A stretch of 64,000 nt of DNA from an uncultured Desulfobacter sp. (GTDB taxonomy: Bacteria; Desulfobacterota; Desulfobacteria; Desulfobacterales; Desulfobacteraceae). Positions within the stretch are counted from its first letter, which is position 1; each line of letters begins with the position of its first letter. The stretch spans positions 62,001-126,000 of the forward strand of contig NZ_OY762614.1 in the NCBI RefSeq assembly GCF_963666145.1, read 5' to 3'. Of this stretch, positions 8,420 to 15,644 are shown one piece after another. Below the pieces are notes generated by a model that had not been told where the DNA came from, did not search any database, and worked only from the letters and a program-made list of their open reading frames with translations. A program made the translations under genes and the position numbers.

Positions 8420-9319
8420 ATGGACCTAAACACACAACGCCAACATTTTATCGATGTGATGGCCAAGTTTACCGGCTATGCAGGCAAGCATCTTCCCGAT
8501 GATGTCATTGCCAAACTCAAAGAGCTCAGGACCCAGGAAGATACCCCCATGGCCAAACTGATTTATGATGCCATGTTTGATGACCTGGACATGGCCCACA
8601 AGCTTGACAGGCCGGCATGCCAGGATACGGGTGTTATTCAGTATTTCGTGCAGGTGGGTTCCAAATTTCCCATGATTGACGAGATTGAAAGCTGCCTGAT
8701 TGAAGCGGTAAAAAAAGCCACCATAGAATCACCATTGCGTCATAACTGCGTGGAAATATTTGATGAAAAAAATACCGGCAACAATGTCGGCACAAGAATT
8801 CCATGGATTGACTGGGAAGTTGTACCCAATAATGACGAGGTCAAAATATACATGTACATGGCAGGCGGCGGCTGCAGTCTACCCGGCACCGCAAAGGTCC
8901 TGATGCCCCTGGAAGGATATGACGGGGCCGTCAAATTCATTTTTGATCAAATCACCTCTTACGGGATCAACGCCTGTCCCCCGCTTCTGGTGGGTATCGG
9001 CATTGCCGGATCTGTAGAGGTGGCAGCCAAACTGTCCAAAAAAGCCCTGCTTCGTCCCATCGGCACACAAAATCCCAATGTCCGGGGCGCAGAACTGGAA
9101 AAGATGATTGAAAAAGGCTTGAATGACATTCAAATCGGCCCTGGCGGACTTACGGGTAAAAATTCGGTGATGGGTGTCAACATTGAACAGGCTGGCCGCC
9201 ATCCGGCAACCATCGCCGTGGGTCTGTCTACCGGATGCTGGGCGCATAGAAGAGCCCTGATCAAATTTGATTCAAGCCTGGAATATGAAGTTATCTCACA
9301 CAAAGGAGTCACACTATGA
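8420..9319 (+). CDS. class I fumarase / L-tartrate dehydratase, alpha subunit
   Basis: A 299-residue catalytic subunit of the oxygen-sensitive [4Fe-4S] hydro-lyase family that includes two-subunit fumarases and E. coli TtdA. The three cluster cysteines are in PACQDTG (C67), NACPPLL (C186) and STGCWAH (C273). By eye the sequence is closer to TtdA (for example AGGGCSLPG and IGPGGLTGKNSVMGV) than to single-chain FumA, but the two activities are not separable by motif. In a complete-oxidising sulfate reducer a fumarate hydratase role in the TCA cycle is the simplest inference. The ATG follows a strong aaaggagaac site. It overlaps the beta subunit gene by four bases (ATGA). Confidence 0.9.
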   Translation: MDLNTQRQHFIDVMAKFTGYAGKHLPDDVIAKLKELRTQEDTPMAKLIYDAMFDDLDMAHKLDRPACQDTGVIQYFVQVGSKFPMIDEIESCLIEAVKKATIESPLRHNCVEIFDEKNTGNNVGTRIPWIDWEVVPNNDEVKIYMYMAGGGCSLPGTAKVLMPLEGYDGAVKFIFDQITSYGINACPPLLVGIGIAGSVEVAAKLSKKALLRPIGTQNPNVRGAELEKMIEKGLNDIQIGPGGLTGKNSVMGVNIEQAGRHPATIAVGLSTGCWAHRRALIKFDSSLEYEVISHKGVTL

Positions 9320-9933
9320 GCACAAAGACATTAACAACACCGATTAAAAACGAAGATCTTGAAGACCTTACCATAGGCGATGTCATATTCCTGGACGGAT
9401 ATTTGATCACAAGCCGGGATGATGTGCATCACCGCCATATCCACCAGGGCAAAGATCTGCCGGTGGACCTGGCAGGCAAAGCCATTTTCCATGCCGGACC
9501 CATTATGCAGGAAAAAAAAGATCAGCCTGGTAAATACGAGGTGATCTCCATCGGGCCGACCACCAGTATGCGCATGGAAAAACTTCAAAAGGAATTTTTG
9601 GAAGCAACCGGCGTTAAACTGGTTGTGGGCAAAGGCGGCATGGGACCCAAAACAGCTGAAGGCTGCATGGCGTATAAAGCGGTCCATACCGTATTCCCAG
9701 GCGGCTGTGCCGTTCTGGCCGCAAGCCGGGTGGAAGAGGTGGAATCCGTTGAATGGCTGGATTTAGGCATGCCCGAAGCCATGTGGGTGATGCGCGTTAA
9801 ACAATTTGGCCCGTTGATTGTCTCCATTGATACCAAGGGAAATAATCTGTTTGAAAAAAACAAAGCCATGTTTAATGAAAAGAAAGAAAAAGTTGTGGCA
9901 GAAATCATTAAGCATGTGGATTATCTTGATTAA
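9316..9933 (+). CDS. class I fumarase / L-tartrate dehydratase, beta subunit
   Basis: A 205-residue beta subunit, homologous to TtdB and to the C-terminal half of class I fumarases. It supplies the swivelling domain that completes the substrate pocket. Family marks are TTPIKNEDLEDLTIGDV at the start, TSRDDVHHRH, KAIFHAGPI, the strongly conserved IGPTTSMRME, VVGKGGMG and FGPLIVSIDTKGNN. The TtdB-like length and termini support a true two-subunit enzyme. It overlaps the alpha gene by ATGA, so the two are translationally coupled. No tartrate transporter or regulator is adjacent, which weakens a tartrate-specific role. Confidence 0.9.
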   Translation: MSTKTLTTPIKNEDLEDLTIGDVIFLDGYLITSRDDVHHRHIHQGKDLPVDLAGKAIFHAGPIMQEKKDQPGKYEVISIGPTTSMRMEKLQKEFLEATGVKLVVGKGGMGPKTAEGCMAYKAVHTVFPGGCAVLAASRVEEVESVEWLDLGMPEAMWVMRVKQFGPLIVSIDTKGNNLFEKNKAMFNEKKEKVVAEIIKHVDYLD

Positions 9934-9955
9934 AAATACAGAATAATTTGAAGAT

Positions 9956-10047
9956 CTGGTGAGGGACTCGGAAAAAAGACTTGATAAAAGGGGAAAGTTT
10001 TTTTCCGGGCCCCTTAACCTGAGAAGGTTATGGAATAGATGTACCAG
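9956..10047 (+). ncRNA. possible pseudoknotted leader RNA upstream of metE
   Basis: Hand folding gives four elements. A closing helix pairs CTGGT (9956-9960) with ACCAG (10043-10047). A long stem pairs CGGAAAAAA (9969-9977) with TTTTTTCCG (9999-10007), extended by CTT/AAG past a bulge. Its loop AAGGGG (9988-9993) pairs with CCCCTT (10010-10015), forming an H-type pseudoknot. A small hairpin AACCT-GAGA-AGGTT lies at 10016-10029. No T-run follows, so it is not a simple terminator for the fumarase operon. It lies about 190 bases before metE on the same strand. I could not match it to a riboswitch class I know. No covariation evidence is available from one sequence. Confidence 0.4.
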
Positions 10048-10102
10048 CCTAAATAAATAATTTCAACGCCCAAACTTCGAATATAAAATTTCTCATCGCC
10101 AC

Positions 10103-10127
10103 TATTCATTATAAATTTTTATGAATA
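10103..10127. promoter_or_regulatory. inverted repeat in the metE upstream region
   Basis: TATTCAT (10103-10109) and ATGAATA (10121-10127) form a 7-bp inverted repeat with an 11-base AT-rich spacer, about 110 bases before the metE start. It could be an operator for a LysR-type regulator such as MetR, but it does not match the usual TGAA-N5-TTCA arrangement. AT-rich sequence yields such repeats by chance. Confidence 0.25.
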
Positions 10128-10234
10128 TGTGAATATATATCATTTTTCATCATGCGTTTATCTCCTCTATAGTCTTGCCAACAATCATACGACCCAAGAC
10201 ATTTCACAAAAATTCAAAAAGGAGATTCAACGGC

Positions 10235-12511
10235 ATGAAAACCCACAATTTAGGGTTCCCCCGCATCGGAGACAACAGGGAACTTAAACGCGCACTGGAG
10301 TCTTATTGGCGCGGTGAGACGTCCCAAACGCAATTACTTGAAACCGGTGCCCAGATTCGAAAACGCAATTGGGCCTACCAAAAAGATCTTAATTATGTGC
10401 CCGTGGGCGACTTCTCATTTTACGACCAGGTTCTGGATACCAGCTGGATGCTGGGCAATATTCCTGCCCGGGCCAAAGAAACCGACGGATCGGCATTGGA
10501 TCGGTATTTCCGTACAGCCCGCGGCCAGTCCGCAGGGGATGGAAAAGACAACCAGATTCCGGCCGGGGATATGACCAAGTGGTTCGACACCAACTATCAT
10601 TACATTGTCCCGGAGTTTGAGCCGTCCACGAAATTCTTCCTGGATGCGCAGTCTTTACTGGACCAGGTTCAGGAAGCCCAACAGAGTGGTGTAAGGCCAA
10701 AACCGGTTGTCCTGGGTCCCGTGACCTATCTTTTTTTAGGCAAAGCAGAAAGTTTTGATAAAAAAACGTTGCTTAAAAAACTGTTGCCGGAGTATGCCCG
10801 GCTGCTAAATCTGCTGGCCGCCCAGGATATCGAGTGGGTGCAGATGGATGAACCGTTGCTGGTTATGGATCTTGAAAATGACTGGAAAAGCATGGTGGAA
10901 CAAGCCTACCAGGCCCTGGGAACAGGATCGGTAAAAATCATGCTGGCCACCTATTTTGGTCCCCTTGAAGGCAACTTGAATCTGGCCTTGTCCCTGCCGG
11001 TCCAAGCCCTTCATGTGGATGCGGTGCGGGGAAAAGACCAGGTAGCGGATATTGTTGCGCGCCTGCCCGAACACATGGACCTGTCATTGGGGGTCATAGA
11101 CGGAAGAAACATCTGGAAAACGGATTTGAATGCCCTTCTGGATCGACTGACACCCATTCATGAACAACTTGGCGATCGATTGTGGCTGGCCCCATCCTGC
11201 TCTTTGCTCCACGTGCCTGTGGATTTAGAAAAAGAGACTGACCTGGATGATGAACTGTCAGACTGGATGGCCTTTGCCCGGCAAAAACTGGTTGAACTGG
11301 ATATTTTGGCCAAGGCCTTAAGCCAGGGCCGGGAAACAGTGGCTACCCAGCTGGCAGAGAACGCAAAGGCATTGGAAAACCGCGAACGATCACCCCGGAT
11401 TCACAACCCGGAGGTCCAGGCCCGCTTAACCCAGGTAAATGACAGTTGGGGACAACGCAATCAACCCTACCCCGAACGGGCCAAACTTCACCAAGAAAGA
11501 CTCAACCTGCCCCTTTTCCCCACCACCACCATTGGATCATTTCCACAAACTCAAGAGATCAGGGCGCTGCGCCTGAATTTCAAGAAAAGAAAAATCGGGC
11601 TGAGTGACTACACCACAGGCATCCGGGATCAGATGAAAAAAACCATTCAATTCCAGGAAGAGACCGGGCTGGATGTGCTGGTCCATGGCGAAGCCGAACG
11701 TAACGACATGGTCGAATACTTTGGCGAGCAGCTGGACGGCTTTGCCTTCAGCCAATATGGATGGGTGCAGTCCTACGGTTCCCGCTGTGTTAAACCGCCG
11801 ATTCTCTTTGGCGATGTGTCCCGGCCCCAACCCATGACCGTCTCATGGATCGTTTATGCGCAATCCCTAACGGGCAAACCGGTCAAGGGGATGCTCACAG
11901 GCCCTGTCACCATATTAAACTGGTCCTTTGTCCGGGACGACCAAACGAGGGCCGATACCTGCCGCCAGGTTGCCCTTGCCATGCGCGATGAGGTGCTGGA
12001 TCTTGAAAAGGCAGGTATTTCCATCATCCAAATCGATGAAGCCGCCCTGAGAGAAGGACTGCCCCTGCGTAAAAAACAGTGGAATGAATATCTAAGCTGG
12101 GCGGTGGGCGCATTCCGGATTACCGCCAACGGGGTTAAAGACGCCACCCAGATTCATACCCATATGTGTTATTCGGAATTCAATGATATTATCGACGCCA
12201 TCACCGGCATGGATACCGATGTCATCACCATTGAGGCGTCCCGTTCCAACATGGAGATACTCAACGCCTTTGACGAAACCGCCTATCCCAACGAAATCGG
12301 TCCCGGGGTATATGATATCCACTCGCCCAACGTGCCCCCCGTAGATTTTATTGTGGACAATATGAATGAAGCGGCCAAACGCATCCCAAAGGAACGGCTG
12401 TGGATCAACCCGGACTGCGGTTTAAAGACCAGAGGATGGATAGAAACAAGAGCAGCTTTACAAAATCTGGTTGAAGCAGCCAGGGTGCTGCGCACCGCTG
12501 CAACTGTTTGA
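10235..12511 (+). CDS. metE: cobalamin-independent methionine synthase MetE
   Basis: A 758-residue MetE, which transfers the methyl group of 5-methyltetrahydropteroyl-triglutamate to homocysteine, the last step of methionine synthesis. Both barrels are present: the N-terminal GFPRIGDNRELKRALESYW and RPKPVVLGPVTYL, and the C-terminal LFPTTTIGSFPQT, LVHGEAERNDMVEYF, IQIDEAALREGLP, the zinc-site IHTHMCYSEF, and the last zinc cysteine in NPDCGLKTR. Length matches E. coli MetE. The ATG at 10235 follows aaaaaggaga; an in-frame TTG 60 bases upstream has no ribosome site. The long leader with structured elements suggests RNA-level or operator control. A terminator follows at once. Confidence 0.97.
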   Translation: MKTHNLGFPRIGDNRELKRALESYWRGETSQTQLLETGAQIRKRNWAYQKDLNYVPVGDFSFYDQVLDTSWMLGNIPARAKETDGSALDRYFRTARGQSAGDGKDNQIPAGDMTKWFDTNYHYIVPEFEPSTKFFLDAQSLLDQVQEAQQSGVRPKPVVLGPVTYLFLGKAESFDKKTLLKKLLPEYARLLNLLAAQDIEWVQMDEPLLVMDLENDWKSMVEQAYQALGTGSVKIMLATYFGPLEGNLNLALSLPVQALHVDAVRGKDQVADIVARLPEHMDLSLGVIDGRNIWKTDLNALLDRLTPIHEQLGDRLWLAPSCSLLHVPVDLEKETDLDDELSDWMAFARQKLVELDILAKALSQGRETVATQLAENAKALENRERSPRIHNPEVQARLTQVNDSWGQRNQPYPERAKLHQERLNLPLFPTTTIGSFPQTQEIRALRLNFKKRKIGLSDYTTGIRDQMKKTIQFQEETGLDVLVHGEAERNDMVEYFGEQLDGFAFSQYGWVQSYGSRCVKPPILFGDVSRPQPMTVSWIVYAQSLTGKPVKGMLTGPVTILNWSFVRDDQTRADTCRQVALAMRDEVLDLEKAGISIIQIDEAALREGLPLRKKQWNEYLSWAVGAFRITANGVKDATQIHTHMCYSEFNDIIDAITGMDTDVITIEASRSNMEILNAFDETAYPNEIGPGVYDIHSPNVPPVDFIVDNMNEAAKRIPKERLWINPDCGLKTRGWIETRAALQNLVEAARVLRTAATV

Positions 12512-12572
12512 CAGAATAGTTACATCCACGTGTCTGGGCGAAAAGTTGTCCAGATACAAGGCGTAGACAAAA

Positions 12573-12620
12573 CTGAAACCCTCACGGACTTGAGTACGTG
12601 AGGGTTTCAGCTATTTTTTT
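12573..12620 (+). terminator. intrinsic terminator after metE
   Basis: A 14-bp perfect stem (CTGAAACCCTCACG and its complement at 12597-12610) with a 10-base loop, followed by CTA and an 8-base T-run. It closes metE and sits immediately before the end of the convergent histidine kinase gene. Confidence 0.9.
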
Positions 12621-14738
12621 TCACGGCTTTTGTCCGTTAGCCGCCTGAATATCCTGTTCCGGGGTTTGCTTAAGATGGATGTAAAAAGTCGTTCCCTTTC
12701 CTTCTGTGCTCTTAACTTTGATTTGTCCGCCCTGGGCATTAATAATGTCCCAGACAACATGAAGACCTAACCCTGTGCCCTGGCCAATTTCTTTAGTGGT
12801 AAAAAAAGGGTCAAAAATCTGGCGGATGTTCTTCTCAGAAATTCCCGTCCCCGTATCAGAAATACGGATTTCCACATTTTCCCCGTCAGCCCGGGTGGTA
12901 ATACGGATCTCACCTCTATCTTCAATGGCCTGGGCTGCATTAATCAAAAGGTTGACAAAAACCTGAATGATCTGCTGGGCATCGCAGGTCACCATAGGCA
13001 GTATACCGTAGTCCTCAATAACCTCAGCCTTGTACTTTAGTTCATTCCAAATTACCTTCAGACTGGATCTAAGGCATTGATTGATATCAGCAGGCATTGC
13101 TTTATGATTTCCGGGGTGAGAAAAATCTTTCAAGGCGGATACAATGCCCTGGATTCGTTCAAGCCCCTCTAAGCTCTCCTTTATCAAGTCCGGTATATCC
13201 TCCATAAGGTAGTCAAGATCCGCATCCGTTACCATCCGGTTAATGCGGTCAACCGCCTCGGACAATCCGATCAGGGCCGGAGTATCTGCCATGGTCTCCT
13301 GGAGTAATGCCAGGATATCTGCGTAGGCTTCAAGCAAGGCTGCGATATGCTTTTGGTAATCAAAAAGTGTAGATAAATTGCTTTTGACGAACCCGGTGGG
13401 GTTGTTAATCTCATGGGCCACACCTGCAGCTAGCTGTCCCACTGAAGCCATTTTCTCAGATTGAATCATCTTTGCCTGGGTCAACTTAAGCTCTGACAAG
13501 GCAGTTTCAAGCTTTTCCTTGTTTTCCAGAAGCTCTCTTTCCGTCCGGATTCTCTCCCGAATTTCTCCCTGCAGCGCTTCATTGGCCCGGTTCAGCCCTT
13601 CAGTTCTCTTGGCCACCAACTCCTCAAGCCTGTGGCGGTGTCTCTCAAGCTCAGCTTCCATAGACCTACGGTATTCGATATGCCTTTGGATAGCATCTGC
13701 CATGCTGTTGAACCCATGAACCAGATTGACAACCTCATTTCCCGGTACTTCTGAAAATTCCTTGCCGGTATACTCCCTGGCCATATCCCTGGCCCTTTCC
13801 TTTAATTTCTGAAGAGGACGAATCAGCTTTATGGCAAAGACCAGACCCAGACTGGAAAAGACCGCGATAAGAAGAATTGACAACCATAAAGTGGCCTCAC
13901 GGGTCTGACGGACCAGAATTTCCGATTGGCTGGTGTCCTGGACCACGATCAAACAAAAAATCTCGTCCACAATGGGTAGTCGGATATAGTACTCTATTTT
14001 AGAAAGCGTGTCATGATCCTTCTGTTCTACCTTCATCTGCCGCAGCACCTTTAAAATCAATTCCCGATCCGGTGTGATCCGGCTCTCCTTGGGCAAAGAA
14101 GTTGCAACGATACCCTCTGGTTTGGCGAAGGAAATCTGGCAATCGAAGTGACGTGATAATTTTTTTGCAAAGGCAGTGTTGATTTTTTTGATAACGACCA
14201 TGAGTCCGATGGGCGTTTGATCTCTGAAAACTGGTAAAATAGCACGGATCTCCCAGCCTGTTTTTGAACGGGTCGTCAAAATAATTTCTCCGCTACGGAT
14301 AGCGTCCTTAATTCCCCATCCCGTCAGCACCTCACTCTTCAGCCCGTATCTGGCATGGGCCATTACCCGGCCTTCCAAGTCCGTCACCAGGATATCGTCC
14401 ATATGATCCCAGATCCCCAGGCGGACAAGGACCCGCTTTAACGGCAGATGATCGGCGTGAGCATCAAATCCGCCGCTGTCAATGAAGTGGCCGGTTTCTC
14501 TGATTACCTGACCAGATTCCCTGTAAACCCGGGCCAGCCGTAACATGGTGCGGGTTTCGTTCTGGATGTAATCAGAAATTAAGGCATATTGATCCTGGGC
14601 ATGGTGACGGTTTGTGGATTTTATATTTTCTCCCATAACCCGGTTTCCCCAAAGATACATGGTCATGGCGGTACACAATATAGAAAGCACCACAAATCCA
14701 ATGATAGGATACGCAAGGCTTGGAACCAGAAGACGCAT
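12621..14738 (-). CDS. membrane sensor histidine kinase partnered with a PstS-like protein
   Basis: A 705-residue kinase. Order: transmembrane segment (about residues 10-30), periplasmic sensor region (about 31-285), second membrane segment (WLSILLIAVFSSLGLVFAI), HAMP-like linker, coiled coil, dimerisation/phosphoacceptor helix with SVGQLAAGVAHEINNP, and an HATPase domain with N box (NLLINAAQAI), DTGTGI and GQGTGLGL. The acceptor hairpin is long and ends in ALKDFSHPG, a type common in deltaproteobacteria. Its ATG directly abuts the stop codon of the PstS-like lipoprotein gene, so the two are translationally coupled. No response regulator is adjacent; the partner must be encoded elsewhere. The ligand is probably what the PstS-like protein binds. 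Confidence 0.9.
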   Translation of the reverse strand: MRLLVPSLAYPIIGFVVLSILCTAMTMYLWGNRVMGENIKSTNRHHAQDQYALISDYIQNETRTMLRLARVYRESGQVIRETGHFIDSGGFDAHADHLPLKRVLVRLGIWDHMDDILVTDLEGRVMAHARYGLKSEVLTGWGIKDAIRSGEIILTTRSKTGWEIRAILPVFRDQTPIGLMVVIKKINTAFAKKLSRHFDCQISFAKPEGIVATSLPKESRITPDRELILKVLRQMKVEQKDHDTLSKIEYYIRLPIVDEIFCLIVVQDTSQSEILVRQTREATLWLSILLIAVFSSLGLVFAIKLIRPLQKLKERARDMAREYTGKEFSEVPGNEVVNLVHGFNSMADAIQRHIEYRRSMEAELERHRHRLEELVAKRTEGLNRANEALQGEIRERIRTERELLENKEKLETALSELKLTQAKMIQSEKMASVGQLAAGVAHEINNPTGFVKSNLSTLFDYQKHIAALLEAYADILALLQETMADTPALIGLSEAVDRINRMVTDADLDYLMEDIPDLIKESLEGLERIQGIVSALKDFSHPGNHKAMPADINQCLRSSLKVIWNELKYKAEVIEDYGILPMVTCDAQQIIQVFVNLLINAAQAIEDRGEIRITTRADGENVEIRISDTGTGISEKNIRQIFDPFFTTKEIGQGTGLGLHVVWDIINAQGGQIKVKSTEGKGTTFYIHLKQTPEQDIQAANGQKP

Positions 14739-15584
14739 CTATTCCTTTCTTTCGACCGGAAACAGGCCCAGGTGTTTAATGATGCCCCGCCCCGCATCCG
14801 AAAAGACAAAATTTAAGAATTTACTGGACAATCCGTTTAATTGGTCTTTTTTATAAACAAATCCAAGGGATAGATTCAGGGGATAGCTGCCGGAGCTTAG
14901 ATTATCCGGTGCAGGCAAGATTCCGTCGAGTGCCAGGACCCGGATACTGGAAACTGGATCAGACAAACTCCCAAAAGTCAGAAATCCGATGCCGCCAGAA
15001 TACTTTTTGAGCAGGTCGACCATCTGATAATCATGATATGCAATTTTAGCATCCGCTGTTATGTCCAACGCCCTGAAAGGGGGCAGAAATTTTCTGATTA
15101 TTTCCAGGGAGGTTTCATCGGCCTGGCGAGCCAGAACCCGAATGGAAAAATCCGGACCGCCCAATTCATTCCAGTTTTGAACTTTCCCCTTAAAGATATC
15201 TGCCAGCTGGTCAGAGCTCAGGGACTTTATCTTAACAGCCTCTCCCACGGCAAAAACCACAGCATCACTGGCAAAGGGCAGGATCGTCAAATCCGACCCC
15301 TGTTCAGAGGCCTTCAGGTGTCGGGCCACCCTGCCCATTGGATAAGCCCCTTCTTCCACGGACCGGATTCCCCCGCTGCTTCCCGTGCTTTTAGGGATTA
15401 TTACAGTATAGCCGGGGTGGGCTTTATTGAATGCCTGGGCCAACTGAGTTAGTACGGTTTCACATGCCCCGGACCCTGGAATTACAAGGGCGTTTGGTTC
15501 CGGGGCAGTCGGATTATCCCCACATGCCGGCATCAGACACCCCACTGTCAGAATAAGAAAAAACATGTTTTTAAAAACCATCAT
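14739..15584 (-). CDS. PstS-like phosphate-binding lipoprotein
   Basis: A 281-residue periplasmic binding protein of the PstS-like superfamily. It begins with a lipoprotein signal (VFKNMFFLILTVG, then LMPAC with the lipid cysteine). The phosphate-type loop STGSSGGIRSVEEG, the GRVARHL segment, and FKGKVQNWNELGG are the family hallmarks. The start at 15584 is chosen for the gaggtc ribosome site; a longer reading would add 19 residues upstream of the signal peptide. No pstC, pstA or pstB follows. Instead the next gene, with no intervening base, is a histidine kinase, so this protein probably acts as a sensor component. It lies 60 bases downstream of glgP on the same strand. Confidence 0.85.
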   Translation of the reverse strand: MMVFKNMFFLILTVGCLMPACGDNPTAPEPNALVIPGSGACETVLTQLAQAFNKAHPGYTVIIPKSTGSSGGIRSVEEGAYPMGRVARHLKASEQGSDLTILPFASDAVVFAVGEAVKIKSLSSDQLADIFKGKVQNWNELGGPDFSIRVLARQADETSLEIIRKFLPPFRALDITADAKIAYHDYQMVDLLKKYSGGIGFLTFGSLSDPVSSIRVLALDGILPAPDNLSSGSYPLNLSLGFVYKKDQLNGLSSKFLNFVFSDAGRGIIKHLGLFPVERKE

Positions 15585-15644
15585 CCGACCTCGTTTCAGG
15601 TAGCCGTTTTTTAAGCCCCCATGCCAAAAACTTTCAGACACTAT

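Noticed and set aside
9956..10047. Cobalamin, SAM-I or TPP riboswitch in the metE leader
   Set aside because: None of the consensus cores I know (B12 box, SAM-I core, TPP thi-box) is present; it is kept only as an unassigned structured RNA candidate.
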